Of a DNA stretch of 64,000 nt, positions 6,699-15,298 are shown piece by piece. Below the pieces are notes generated by a model that ran no database searches, was not told the DNA's origin, and worked only from the letters and a program-made list of their open reading frames with translations. The stretch lies in contig CAAEIG010000081.1 of NCBI GenBank assembly GCA_900755895.1, positions 186,001-250,000 of the forward strand, written 5' to 3'. Positions within the stretch are counted from its first letter, which is position 1, and every line of letters begins with the position of its first letter. This DNA comes from Clostridia bacterium. Lineage in GTDB: Bacteria; Bacillota; Clostridia; Oscillospirales; Acutalibacteraceae. Both the position numbers and the translations under genes were made by a program.

Positions 6699-8144
6699 AT
6701 GAGCCAGCGGTTTGATGCAAATTTTGATTCTTTGAGAACATATCAGTGCCCGGATTGGTTCCGGGACGTGAAGTTCGGCATCTGGAGCCATTGGGGCCCT
6801 CAGAGTGTTCCCATGTTCGGTGACTGGTACGCTCGGAATATGTATATTCAGGGTTCTCCTCAGAACCTGTACCATGTGCGCCATTATGGCCATCCTTCCA
6901 AGTTTGGATATAAAGATATCTGCGCTCTTTGGAAAGCAGAGAATTTCGATCCCGATGAGCTGATGGATCTGTACTATCGTGCAGGCGCTCGGTATTTTGT
7001 GGCCCAGGCTATGCACCATGACAACTTCTTCAATTACGATTCTCAGATTCACTCTTTCAACTCTGTGAAAGTGGGTCCTGGCAAAGATATCTGCGCTCTT
7101 TGGAAGGCTGCTGCTGATAAGCACAATATGCCCTTTGGTTTAACCGAGCATTTGGGTGCTTCTTTCAGCTGGTGGGTCACCAATAAGGGCTGCGACAACT
7201 ACGGTCCCTATAAGGATGTTCCCTATGATGGCAACGATCCGGCTTCCGCGGAGCTGTACCACAATAACCAGGAGCATGTTTTCCCCGAAATGAATACCGG
7301 GAAATTGGCTCAGTGGCTCACCGGGAACGAGGAATTCCACAAGTATTGGGTAGCCGTGATGAAGGAACTGGTGGACAAATTCCATCCTCAGTTGCTGTAT
7401 TCTGACAGCGGCCTGCCCTTTGAGGAAGAGGGTGGCGGCTTCCAGCCCGGCTTGGATGCTGTTTCCTACCTGTACAATGATTCTATCGAGCATTATGGCT
7501 CCAACCAGGCTGTGTACACCCAGAAGGACCGCCGGCCCGAGATTTATGAGGTGGGTGTGCTGGATATTGAAAAGAGCCAGCTGCCCGGTGTTCAGGAGCA
7601 TCCCTGGCAGACCGACACCTGCATTGGCAACTGGTTCTATGACGCCAAGCAGCCCTACAAGCATCCCGACCAGATCATTGAGATGCTCATTGATATTGTT
7701 GCTAAGAACGGCACCATGCTGCTCAACGTCCTGCAGCGTCCTGACGGCACCATCGATGACGAAGCTCGCTATATCCTGGAAGAGCTGGCAACCTGGTTCC
7801 CGATCTGCGGCGAGGCCATTTATGGCACCCGTCCCTGGCGGACCTTTGGCGAGGGCGATACCCGCGTCACCATCGACGGCTTTACCGAGGACAAGACCAA
7901 CTGGAATTCCTCCGACTACCGCTTCACCCAGAAGGACGGCAACCTGTATGCTTTCCTGATGCAGGCTCCCGAAAGCCGCGTGGCGGTGATCAAGTCTCTG
8001 ACTTCCGAGGACAAGGTGGCCGGCGTGGAGTTGCTGGGTTATGGTCCTGTGGCATACACTCAGAACTTTGGCGTGCTCACTGTGGAACTGCCCCAGGAGC
8101 TGCCCACCAAGTACACCAATTGCCTGAAGATCAAGCTTGCCTGA
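6699..8144 (+). CDS. alpha-L-fucosidase, GH29 family
   Basis: A 481-residue retaining glycosidase that should remove terminal alpha-L-fucose from glycans. The family hallmarks are KFGIWSHWGPQSVP near residue 28, the AMHHDNF segment corresponding to the usual KHHDGF near 106, and LLYSDSG near 235, which holds the expected catalytic Asp. A smaller C-terminal beta domain follows. There is no signal peptide, so it acts in the cytoplasm on imported oligosaccharides. The start at 6699 is chosen because AAAGAGGTG precedes it; frames opening earlier run through the leader hairpin. The promoter and operator match those of the ABC importer 51 kb away. A 23-base stretch encoding KDICALWKA occurs twice (near 6912 and 7083), perhaps through gene conversion. 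Confidence 0.92.
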   Translation: MSQRFDANFDSLRTYQCPDWFRDVKFGIWSHWGPQSVPMFGDWYARNMYIQGSPQNLYHVRHYGHPSKFGYKDICALWKAENFDPDELMDLYYRAGARYFVAQAMHHDNFFNYDSQIHSFNSVKVGPGKDICALWKAAADKHNMPFGLTEHLGASFSWWVTNKGCDNYGPYKDVPYDGNDPASAELYHNNQEHVFPEMNTGKLAQWLTGNEEFHKYWVAVMKELVDKFHPQLLYSDSGLPFEEEGGGFQPGLDAVSYLYNDSIEHYGSNQAVYTQKDRRPEIYEVGVLDIEKSQLPGVQEHPWQTDTCIGNWFYDAKQPYKHPDQIIEMLIDIVAKNGTMLLNVLQRPDGTIDDEARYILEELATWFPICGEAIYGTRPWRTFGEGDTRVTIDGFTEDKTNWNSSDYRFTQKDGNLYAFLMQAPESRVAVIKSLTSEDKVAGVELLGYGPVAYTQNFGVLTVELPQELPTKYTNCLKIKLA

Positions 8145-8170
8145 TTCCTATAAACTTAGACAAAAGGAAA

Positions 8171-8199
8171 GACCTCCCAAATGGGAGGCCTTTTCTTTT
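8171..8199. terminator. bidirectional terminator between fucosidase and recR
   Basis: CCTCCC pairs with GGGAGG around an AAAT loop. T-rich tails lie on both strands, so it can end both the fucosidase and the convergent recR transcript. Confidence 0.85.
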
Positions 8200-8204
8200 G
8201 CTAT

Positions 8205-8804
8205 TTATAATTCTTGGCGTCCTTCCATGGCCCGCTGCAATGTCACTTCATCGGCGTATTCCAGGTCGCCGCCCACGGGGATACCGTAGGCCAGCCGGGT
8301 CACTTTGACCCCCAGGGGCTTTAGCAGCCTTGAAATGTACATGGCGGTTGCATCGCCCTCCACGGTGGGATTGGTGGCCATGATGACCTCTTGCAAAGAG
8401 GGATCTATCCGAGCCAGCAGTTCCTTGATCCGCAGCTGATCCGGTCCAATGCCAGACAGAGGGCTGATGGCTCCATGGAGCACGTGATACAAGCCGTTGT
8501 ATTCTCCGGCACGCTCTAAGGCAAAGACATCTTTGGGTTCTTCCACCACGCAGATGGTGGATCTATCCCGGGAGTCACTGCGGCAGACGGGGCAGAGGTC
8601 GCCATCGGTCAGGTTGCAGCAGACTTTGCAGGTGTGCACCTGATTGTGGGCGTCCAGGACGGCCTGGGCAAAGGCAGTGGCTTCCTCTTGGGTCATGCCC
8701 AACACGTGATAAGCCAACCGCTGCGCTGATTTGTGACCGATTCCTGGCAGGGCCTCAAAGCGGTCCACCAGTACGTCCAAGGGCGGCACATGATAGCCTG
8801 CCAT
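8205..8804 (-). CDS. recR: recombination protein RecR
   Basis: A 199-residue RecR, the usual length. It loads RecA with RecO/RecF at gaps in replicating DNA. An N-terminal helix-hairpin-helix (LPGIGHKSAQRLAYHVL) is followed by a four-Cys zinc finger (CKVCC and CPVC, residues 58-73) and a Toprim domain beginning TICVVEEPKDVFALE. It starts 1 base after the YbaB-family gene, and with dnaX upstream it gives the widely conserved dnaX-ybaB-recR order. Confidence 0.97.
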   Translation of the reverse strand: MAGYHVPPLDVLVDRFEALPGIGHKSAQRLAYHVLGMTQEEATAFAQAVLDAHNQVHTCKVCCNLTDGDLCPVCRSDSRDRSTICVVEEPKDVFALERAGEYNGLYHVLHGAISPLSGIGPDQLRIKELLARIDPSLQEVIMATNPTVEGDATAMYISRLLKPLGVKVTRLAYGIPVGGDLEYADEVTLQRAMEGRQEL

Positions 8805-8805
8805 G

Positions 8806-9156
8806 TTAGAACAGCCCCGGGATATTCATTCCGCCGGAGAGAGCGGACATACGTTCTTCCTTTTCCTGAGCAGCGGCACGCAGAGCCTCATTGACGGCAG
8901 CGGTGACCAGGTCGCCCAGCATTTCGGGATCCTCAGGATCGATGACCTCGGGTTTGATCTCAATGGATTTCACTTCCATCTTACCGGTGACCACGGCTTT
9001 CACCGCGTCACCACCGGAAGCTGCAGTGTACTCTTTTTCCTCCAGCTCTGCGGTGGCAGCTTCCATTTGCTCCTGCATCTTCTGAGCCTGGCGTGCCAGC
9101 TGCTGCAGATTGGCGGGGCCGCCTCCACCGAAACCTTGGGGCAGTCTTGCTTTCAT
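8806..9156 (-). CDS. YbaB/EbfC family nucleoid-associated protein
   Basis: A 116-residue DNA-binding protein of the YbaB/EbfC family: a Gly-rich start (GFGGGGPANLQQLARQAQKMQEQM), then the conserved beta region with VTGKMEVKSIEIKPEVIDPED. It dimerises and binds DNA, with a proposed nucleoid role. The gene sits between dnaX and recR as in most bacteria, although here a GNAT gene lies between it and dnaX. Confidence 0.95.
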   Translation of the reverse strand: MKARLPQGFGGGGPANLQQLARQAQKMQEQMEAATAELEEKEYTAASGGDAVKAVVTGKMEVKSIEIKPEVIDPEDPEMLGDLVTAAVNEALRAAAQEKEERMSALSGGMNIPGLF

Positions 9157-9205
9157 AATGAACCATCCTTTCCGGCATGATGCCGCTGTTTTTTATTCTA
9201 TGTTT

Positions 9206-9739
9206 TCAAAGGAGATTTCCGTCTCCATCGTAAAATGCGTCGCAGTAGATCAGTCTTCCTTTGGGACATTCCCTGGCGGGAGTGTTCAAAAAAAGAATTT
9301 GTAAGTGCTCATTTTCAAAGGCGTTGTCAGAGATTGTGATCCCGTATGGCGAGGCTTTTTCAAACCCGAACCGGCTGTAAAATTCACCGCCCAATACGAG
9401 AATCCAGGGATACCCACTGCTTTTAGCGCGCTGGATGCTTTCCTTCACCAGGGCTGAGCCGATGCCCTTGCCTTGGTAGGCGGGGGCTACCGCCAGCGGT
9501 CCCAACGCAAGTCCTTGTTCTCCTTCCAGGGAGGCGACGGTCAAAGCGTTGTAGCCCACAATTTTGCCCTGTTCCTCAGCCGTGAGGCAGAGGTGGGGAA
9601 GGTATCCCTCTGAGGACAATACTCGTCGGGCAAATTCCCACTCATTGTACTCTGGGTGGGAATCTTCTCGGAAAAACGCGTCTTTTAAAACGGCTTGTAC
9701 CTCGTCCAAGCGGGAGGGGTCAAATTCCACGATTTTCAT
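9206..9739 (-). CDS. GNAT family N-acetyltransferase
   Basis: A 177-residue single-domain GNAT acetyltransferase. The acetyl-CoA motif A is visible as LGPLAVAPAYQGKGIGSALV (residues 80-99), followed by GFEKASPYGI typical of the YhbS-like branch. The substrate cannot be told from sequence. It lies between dnaX and the ybaB-like gene on the same strand, with a 17-base gap to dnaX, so it has been inserted into the dnaX-recR operon. Confidence 0.88.
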   Translation of the reverse strand: MKIVEFDPSRLDEVQAVLKDAFFREDSHPEYNEWEFARRVLSSEGYLPHLCLTAEEQGKIVGYNALTVASLEGEQGLALGPLAVAPAYQGKGIGSALVKESIQRAKSSGYPWILVLGGEFYSRFGFEKASPYGITISDNAFENEHLQILFLNTPARECPKGRLIYCDAFYDGDGNLL

Positions 9740-9756
9740 TGTGATAGCCCTCCTGC

Positions 9757-11421
9757 TTAAAAGGGGATTTGCTCATCCGGAAGCAGAGGGATCTCATCCT
9801 CTTCCTCTGGGAGAGGTGTTTTTTCCTCCTGGATATCCACGCCCTCTTCCCGGGCACGGCGCTCCAATTCTTCCAGAGGATCTCCGCGTTCCTCTTCTTT
9901 TTTTGGCTCCACATAGGGTCCCACACTGCAGGGCCTGCCTAGCACTTGGGTGATCGCCCGTTTCAGTGCCTGCTTGATGTTCTTTTGGTGATCCGTGTGA
10001 CGAAGCAGGTCCATGGCTAGATCGGAGGCCTGAATCAACACAAAGTTCCCATTGACGTAGGCTTTGGAATTCTCGAAGGCTTTTTCCACGCTTTTCGACC
10101 CTGACTGGAATCGCTGCAACACTTCCGGCCACTCTCGTAGACGTTCCGCTCCGGCAGAAAGCTCGGCTGCGGAAGGCTTGTTTTCCTGGGCGGGTTTGGC
10201 TTGGTCGTTTTTTGAAGCTTTTGGTGACGGGGTTTCCTCAGAGGAGGAGGGGGCGGCCGAAACTGCCGAAGCTGGACGTAAAACAGCCTGACCGCTTTCC
10301 AGAGCTTCCAGCCGCCGGAGCAGCGCTTCCGGAGTGGTGTCTAGCTCTGGACTGCACAGCTTTACAAAAGCCATTTCCAGCTGTGAACGAGGATCGGAAT
10401 ACCGCATTTTGTTCAAAGCTTCCTCAAAGGTGTCTAGCCCGTGGAGGATGGTGGGTAAGCTCATGGAAAGAGCTTGGGCAGTCATCGCCTCCAGTTCTGC
10501 GGGAGAACACACCACGAGCTGGGATGCATCCTTCATGGTCTTGATCAGCATCAGTCCCCGGAAGTACTCTGCCAGCTCCTCGCACAGGCGGCTCATATCC
10601 TTGGAGCTACTGTGGAGGCTGTCGATGGTTTCCAGGGCTTGAGGAATGTCCCGGTCCGCCACGGTTTGGGCCAGGGAAGTCAGATATTCCCGGCCTGCCA
10701 AACCAGCGGTCTGGTTGACGATCTCCAACGTGACGTGGCGGTCGCGGCCCAAACATTGATCAAAGAGGGAGAGGGCGTCCCGGAGAGCGCCATCGGCAAT
10801 CCGTGCAATCAGCAGTCCGGCTTCCCGATCCAGCTGGGCGCCTTCTTCTTGAGCCACATATTCCAGACGGTCGGCAATGGCCTCTGGGGCAATGCGCTTA
10901 AAGTCAAACCGCTGGCACCGGGACAGAATGGTGGGCAGCAATTTGTGGACCTCTGTGGTGGCCAAAATGAAAATTACGTGAGGAGGGGGCTCTTCCAAGG
11001 TTTTGAGCAGGGCGTTGAGCGCCTGAGGGGAGAGCATGTGCACCTCGTCGATGATGTACACTCGGTACTTGGCAGTGGCCGGAGTAAAGTTGGAGCTTTC
11101 GATCAGGGAGCGCACGTCGCTGACGCCGTTGTTGCTGGCGGCGTCGATTTCCTCCACATCCAGGATGGAGCCTTCCTCCAGGCCACGGCAGATCTCGCAC
11201 TCGCGGCAGGGGTCCCCGTCCTTGGGGTGCAGGCAGTTGACTGCTTTGGCAAGGATTCTGGCGCAGGTAGTTTTACCTGTTCCCCGGGAGCCGGTGAACA
11301 GGTAGGCGTGAGCGATGCGGCCGCGCATCACCTCGTTTTTCAGGGTGACCGTCACTTGAGGTTGACCCACCACATCGGAAAACTGTTGGGGCCGGTATTT
11401 GCGATAGAGAACCTGATACAC
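9757..11421 (-). CDS. dnaX: DNA polymerase III subunit gamma/tau
   Basis: The clamp-loader ATPase of the replisome, about 554 residues. Near the N-terminus are YRKYRPQQFSDVVGQ, Walker A GSRGTGKTT, the Cys-rich zinc-binding stretch (CLHPKDGDPCRECEIC), Walker B IDEVHML and sensor 1 LATTE. A tau-like C-terminal part with an acidic tail follows. I place the start at the GTG 11421, which is preceded by AGGGAGG. The open frame extends upstream, but that part is the SRP RNA gene, so longer starts are wrong. Confidence 0.93.
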   Translation of the reverse strand: MYQVLYRKYRPQQFSDVVGQPQVTVTLKNEVMRGRIAHAYLFTGSRGTGKTTCARILAKAVNCLHPKDGDPCRECEICRGLEEGSILDVEEIDAASNNGVSDVRSLIESSNFTPATAKYRVYIIDEVHMLSPQALNALLKTLEEPPPHVIFILATTEVHKLLPTILSRCQRFDFKRIAPEAIADRLEYVAQEEGAQLDREAGLLIARIADGALRDALSLFDQCLGRDRHVTLEIVNQTAGLAGREYLTSLAQTVADRDIPQALETIDSLHSSSKDMSRLCEELAEYFRGLMLIKTMKDASQLVVCSPAELEAMTAQALSMSLPTILHGLDTFEEALNKMRYSDPRSQLEMAFVKLCSPELDTTPEALLRRLEALESGQAVLRPASAVSAAPSSSEETPSPKASKNDQAKPAQENKPSAAELSAGAERLREWPEVLQRFQSGSKSVEKAFENSKAYVNGNFVLIQASDLAMDLLRHTDHQKNIKQALKRAITQVLGRPCSVGPYVEPKKEEERGDPLEELERRAREEGVDIQEEKTPLPEEEDEIPLLPDEQIPF

Positions 11422-11461
11422 AGCGGCGACCTCCCTTTCGGCAAAATTTCCCCACAGAAAA

Positions 11462-11616
11462 CACAGGGCAGCGATCCGGTAAGATATGGGAACGGACAGG
11501 CGACCTGCATCGCCCGGGAACTGCCGCTTAATGCTGCTCGGTTCCCCGCCTGACATGGTTCACGGCGTCCCGCCGCGCAGACCTGCCCGCTCCCATATAG
11601 TACCGCACCCTGCCCC
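11462..11616 (-). ncRNA. ffs: signal recognition particle RNA (4.5S/scRNA-like)
   Basis: The hallmark SRP domain IV is present on the minus strand: GAACCATGTCAGG, then a GGAA tetraloop, then AGCAGCATTAAG. It sits inside a long rod whose arms pair (GGGGCAGGG with CTGCCC; ATATGGGA with TCCCATAT). Position directly upstream of dnaX is standard in Firmicutes. The ends given are those of the visible rod. A 5' Alu-type domain as in Bacillus is not obvious, although the promoter at 11765-11793 would give a longer precursor. A 10-bp hairpin (about 11618-11642) just upstream may be a processing site. Confidence 0.88.
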
Positions 11617-11764
11617 TTGCTTTCTCCCAAAGAAAGCAAGCAAAGATGTTATCGTCGCGGCTTTGCACACTTTGTTTCCTTCTCTTGCGAAAAAGGCACG
11701 CTATGCGGTCCGCGATTTGTGCAGTGATCTTTTTTGTGGCGGCTTGAATCCGCCGACAAATACT

Positions 11765-11793
11765 ATTATATCGGATTTCGGTTGAAAAAACAA
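11765..11793 (-). promoter_or_regulatory. promoter for the SRP RNA / dnaX region
   Basis: On the minus strand: -35 TTGTTT (11793-11788), 17-base spacer, consensus -10 TATAAT (11770-11765). Transcription would begin near 11758, about 140 bases before the SRP RNA rod. Confidence 0.65.
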
Positions 11794-11882
11794 GAGGAAA
11801 TTGTTATGATTAAAAAGCTGTCTCCAATTGGCCAAAAAGGCCATGGGGAAAGACTGTCAAATTCAGAAAGGAAGTGCCGCAA

Positions 11883-12389
11883 ATGAAGCTGCGTAAAGCG
11901 TTCCCAGAGGACGAGGCCGCCGTGTTGGAACTGTACGGGGAGGCGTCCCGGTTTTTAGCGGCTCAAGGAATTGACCAGTGGCAGAATGGCTATCCCAACC
12001 GGCAGGCATTCCAAGAGGATCTGGCTCGAGGAGAGTCCTGGGTGCTGGAAGAGAACGGAGAAGTCCTTGCCACTGCTTGTCTGGGGTTTGGAAGAGAACC
12101 CACTTACGATAGAATTTACCAGGGTGCTTGGGCCGTGGAACCAGAGGAGTATGCCTTTCTCCACCGCATTGCCGTATCGGAGAAGCTGCGGGGGAAAAAT
12201 GCCCCGGCGCTGTTTTTTGACCAGTTAGAACAGGACGCTCGCAAGCGGGGGCTGCTCTGTCTGCGTGGGGATACCCACCGGGGCAATAAAATCATGCAAC
12301 ATGTGCTGGAGAAAAACGGACTGGTCTATCGGGGGATCATTTATTTAGAAGACGGGGGAGAGCGGCTGGCCTTTGAAAAACTCCTGTAA
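11883..12389 (+). CDS. GNAT family N-acetyltransferase
   Basis: A 168-residue GNAT protein. FLHRIAVSEKLRGKNAPALFF near residues 95-115 is the acetyl-CoA-binding motif A. The motif is looser than usual (RGKNAP in place of the Q/RxxGxG/A loop). DTHRGNKIMQHVLEKNGL near the end is the common GNAT C-terminal signature. The start at 11883 is preceded by AAAGGAAG at good spacing; a GTG 9 bases earlier overlaps that site and is less likely. Single gene, divergent from dnaX, convergent with the NYN gene. Substrate unknown. Confidence 0.87.
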   Translation: MKLRKAFPEDEAAVLELYGEASRFLAAQGIDQWQNGYPNRQAFQEDLARGESWVLEENGEVLATACLGFGREPTYDRIYQGAWAVEPEEYAFLHRIAVSEKLRGKNAPALFFDQLEQDARKRGLLCLRGDTHRGNKIMQHVLEKNGLVYRGIIYLEDGGERLAFEKLL

Positions 12390-12400
12390 ACAAGGGCGTT

Positions 12401-13222
12401 TTACTTGAGCCGCACGTATTTTTGAGGCGAGCTGGAGTCCTTTTTCATGTCTTGGATTTCGAACATGTCCAGGGATTCCAGGAAGGGAGTCAGTTTGGAG
12501 AAGCCGAAGTTTCGCACGTCAAAGTCGGGATAGCGCTTATCCAGTAGGTTGCCCACCTGGCTGACCATGATCCAGTTGTCCTCGTCGGAGTTTTCCCGCA
12601 CGATGGTCCGCAGAGCCCGGCGGATGGTTCGCAGGCTGGTGCGGGGTTCCTCGGTGGGCTTGGAGTCCCGTTCTCTGGGCTCTTCCTTTGGCTTCTTTGC
12701 GCTGGATTTTTGCGCGGACTTTTTGGGCTGAGAAGCCTTTTTTGCCGGTTCATTTCGGGAGGTATCCTCGGTTTCCTCCTCGTCAGCAGCGGAGAGAATA
12801 TCTAGGTATTTGAACTTGTTGCAGGCTGCGATAAAGGAATTGGGCGTCTTGCTTTCGCCCATGCCGATGACGGTCATGCCGGATTCCCGCAGGCGGGAGG
12901 CCAAACGGGTGAAATCGCTGTCCGAAGACACCAGGCAGAAGCCGTCCACCCGTCCGGAGTAGAGAATGTCCATGGCGTCGATAATCATGGCGGAGTCGGT
13001 GGAGTTCTTTCCGGTGGTGTAGCTGTACTGCTGAATGGGTGTGATGGAATTGTCCAGCAGAGTGCTTTTCCAGGAGATCAGTGCCGGATTGGTCCAGTCG
13101 CCATAGATGCGCTTGTAGGTGGCAATGCCGTCCTTGGAGAGCTCGTCCAGAATGATCTTGATATATTTCACCGACACGTTGTCCGCGTCGATCAATACAG
13201 CGAACCGGCTGTCGCTAGCCAT
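12401..13222 (-). CDS. NYN-domain nuclease-like protein with OST-HTH/LOTUS domain
   Basis: A 273-residue protein. Residues 5-140 form a NYN/LabA-like PIN-fold domain: FAVLIDADNVS carries the first acidic pair, and later FCLVSSDSDFTRLASRLRESG carries another acidic cluster. A Lys/Pro/Ser-rich linker (about 150-195) leads to a C-terminal OST-HTH/LOTUS domain (LRTIRRALRTIVRENSDEDNWIMVSQVGNLL and after). NYN proteins are usually RNases, and LOTUS domains bind RNA or helicases, so an RNA-processing role is likely but not shown. The start at 13222 follows GGGAGGA. Confidence 0.88.
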   Translation of the reverse strand: MASDSRFAVLIDADNVSVKYIKIILDELSKDGIATYKRIYGDWTNPALISWKSTLLDNSITPIQQYSYTTGKNSTDSAMIIDAMDILYSGRVDGFCLVSSDSDFTRLASRLRESGMTVIGMGESKTPNSFIAACNKFKYLDILSAADEEETEDTSRNEPAKKASQPKKSAQKSSAKKPKEEPRERDSKPTEEPRTSLRTIRRALRTIVRENSDEDNWIMVSQVGNLLDKRYPDFDVRNFGFSKLTPFLESLDMFEIQDMKKDSSSPQKYVRLK

Positions 13223-13316
13223 AAACAGTCCTCCCGTTGTTTGTCTACTTGCTTTACCATCAGTATACCGCAAAACGGATTGCTTCGCAAATCTTTTTCA
13301 TGAAGGAGACTTACTC

Positions 13317-13787
13317 ATGTCCATAGAAGCTGTAAAAACTTATCTCAAAGAGTTTGGACTGGATGGAAAGGTTCAGGAATTGCCCCAATCCAGCGCCACG
13401 GTGGAATTGGCTGCTCAGGCTCTGGGTACGGAGCCTGCTCGTATTGCCAAGACCCTGTCCTTTCTCACAGCAGAGGGTCCGGTGCTGATCGTTGCGGCAG
13501 GGGATGTAAAAATCGATAACGCCAAGTATCGGGCGGAATTTCATCAAAAAGCGAAAATGCTCACCCCGGATCAGGTCCTGGAATTGGTGGGTCATCCGGT
13601 GGGAGGCGTTTGTCCCTTTGGGGTAAATCATGGTGTGGTGGTTTGCCTGGATGTTTCTTTAAAGCGCTTTGAGACAGTGTACCCCGCCTGCGGCAGCGGG
13701 AATTCCGCCATCCAGTTGACCATTCCCCAGCTGGAGCAGGCGTCCCGCTATGACCGGTGGGTGGATGTGTGCAAACCAATGGGATAA
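13317..13787 (+). CDS. YbaK/EbsC-family aminoacyl-tRNA deacylase-like protein
   Basis: A 156-residue protein of the YbaK/ProRS-editing-domain family. Family marks include IAKTLSF with the conserved Lys, VKIDNAKYR, the GGVCPFG loop, and PACGSGNSAIQLTIPQL near the end. Members hydrolyse mischarged Cys- or Ala-tRNA in trans. The start at 13317 follows GGAG. A strong bidirectional terminator follows immediately. Confidence 0.9.
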   Translation: MSIEAVKTYLKEFGLDGKVQELPQSSATVELAAQALGTEPARIAKTLSFLTAEGPVLIVAAGDVKIDNAKYRAEFHQKAKMLTPDQVLELVGHPVGGVCPFGVNHGVVVCLDVSLKRFETVYPACGSGNSAIQLTIPQLEQASRYDRWVDVCKPMG

Positions 13788-13791
13788 CGAT

Positions 13792-13823
13792 AAAAGAAGG
13801 AGGGCAGCTGCCCTCCTTCTTTT
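13792..13823. terminator. bidirectional terminator, YbaK-like / purF
   Basis: A 32-base perfect palindrome (16-base arms) centred at 13807/13808, starting AAAAGAAGG and ending CCTTCTTTT. It serves both the plus-strand YbaK-like gene and the convergent purF, whose stop codon overlaps it. Confidence 0.92.
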
Positions 13824-15249
13824 ATGTTCCCTCCATGGCATCCTTGGACGCATTCTCTACATGGGTGGCGTAGTTGCCGGTAAAGCACCCATCGCAAAGC
13901 TGTAACCCGCTGTTTTTGCAGGCTTCCATAAGACCTTCTACGCTGATATAGCCCAAGGTGTCTGCGCCGGTTTTTTTCTCAATCTCCGGGATGGTCAGCT
14001 GGTTGGCGATGAGATTTTCCTCGCTTCCAATGTCCGTGCCAAAGTAGCAGGTGTGTACAAAGGGCGGGGAGGAGATGCGCAGGTGGACCTCCTTGGCGCC
14101 GGCTTGACGGATGGCGTCCACGGTTTTGCCGCAGGTGGTTCCCCGCACGATGGAGTCGTCTACCAGGATTACCCGTTTTCCCTCCACTGCGGCCCGCAGC
14201 GGGTTAAGCTTGAGAGAGACGGCATTTTCTCTCTGGGTCTGGGTGGGGAAGATGAAGCTCCGCCCGATGTACCGGTTTTTCACAAAGCCTGTGGCAAAGG
14301 GGATGCCGCTTTCCAGGGCATATCCCATGGCGGCTTCCATGCCGCTGTCCGGTACGCCGCAGACCACGTCGGCTTCTACAGGATGTTCCTTGGCCAGCAT
14401 TCGTCCCATGTTCAAACGGGCTTCATACACGCTGAGACCGTCGATGACGGAGTCCGGTCGGGCGAAATAGACGTATTCAAAAACGCACAGGCTGTGCCGG
14501 GGAGCTTTTGCCCAGATCTCGCTGTGAACCAGCTTGCCGTTTTCAATGAGCACCACTTCGCCCGGCTGGATATCCCGCACAAAACGGAAACCGCAGCTGT
14601 CCAGAGCACAGCTTTCCGAAGCCACTGCTACGCCGCTTTCGTTTTCGCCCAAGCACAGGGGACGGTAGCCATTGGGATCCCGCACTGCCACTAGTTTTCC
14701 CTCGCCGGAGAGCACCACCAATGAAAAGGCCCCCACTAGCAGCTTGCATGCGTCCTTCACTCCGGTGAGCAAATTTCTAGCTCGGATGGTCTTATAGGCG
14801 ATGAGGGAGGAGATTACCTCGCTGTCGCTGGTGGCGGAAAAATCAAGGCCGAACGGGGTCAGTTTCTCCCGGATTTCCCGTGCGTTGACCACGTTGCCAT
14901 TGTGAGCGGTGGCAATGCGTCCAGTGAGGAACTCTGTCACAAAGGGCTGAACATTCCGGACAGTGTTGGAGCCCGTTGTGGAGTACCTGGCGTGGGCGAT
15001 GGCCTGTCGTGCCGGAGGGAGCTTTTCCATCACCGAAGGCGGGAAGGCCTCTGTGACAAGTCCCACGTCCTTGTGGCAGGTAATGGCGTTTTGCCGGGCT
15101 GCGGCAATTCCAGCGCCCTCTTGTCCCCGATGCTGCATAGCCAACAGCCCGTTGTAGCAAATTCCCGCAGCTTCTTCGGGACAGTCGTCCCGCAAGCTGA
15201 TGCCGAATACGGCGCACTCTTCATGAAGCTTTTCCAGCGTTCCGCTCAA
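13822..15249 (-). CDS. purF: amidophosphoribosyltransferase
   Basis: Catalyses the first committed step of purine synthesis, transferring glutamine-derived ammonia to PRPP. Of 475 residues, the N-terminal Ntn glutaminase has the nucleophile in EECAVFGISLRDD (Cys near 12, within an 11-residue leader). The PRTase domain carries the PRPP loop VILVDDSIVRGTTCGKT near residue 355. Late Cys residues may bind an Fe-S cluster as in the Bacillus enzyme. Alone, not within a pur operon, it follows the ANTAR gene by 49 bases and may be read from the nitrogen operon promoter. Confidence 0.96.
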   Translation of the reverse strand: MSGTLEKLHEECAVFGISLRDDCPEEAAGICYNGLLAMQHRGQEGAGIAAARQNAITCHKDVGLVTEAFPPSVMEKLPPARQAIAHARYSTTGSNTVRNVQPFVTEFLTGRIATAHNGNVVNAREIREKLTPFGLDFSATSDSEVISSLIAYKTIRARNLLTGVKDACKLLVGAFSLVVLSGEGKLVAVRDPNGYRPLCLGENESGVAVASESCALDSCGFRFVRDIQPGEVVLIENGKLVHSEIWAKAPRHSLCVFEYVYFARPDSVIDGLSVYEARLNMGRMLAKEHPVEADVVCGVPDSGMEAAMGYALESGIPFATGFVKNRYIGRSFIFPTQTQRENAVSLKLNPLRAAVEGKRVILVDDSIVRGTTCGKTVDAIRQAGAKEVHLRISSPPFVHTCYFGTDIGSEENLIANQLTIPEIEKKTGADTLGYISVEGLMEACKNSGLQLCDGCFTGNYATHVENASKDAMEGT

Positions 15250-15298
15250 AACAGTTCCTTCCTTTCCGTTCTTCCTTGCTGTTCCATTCCTCGGTCCC

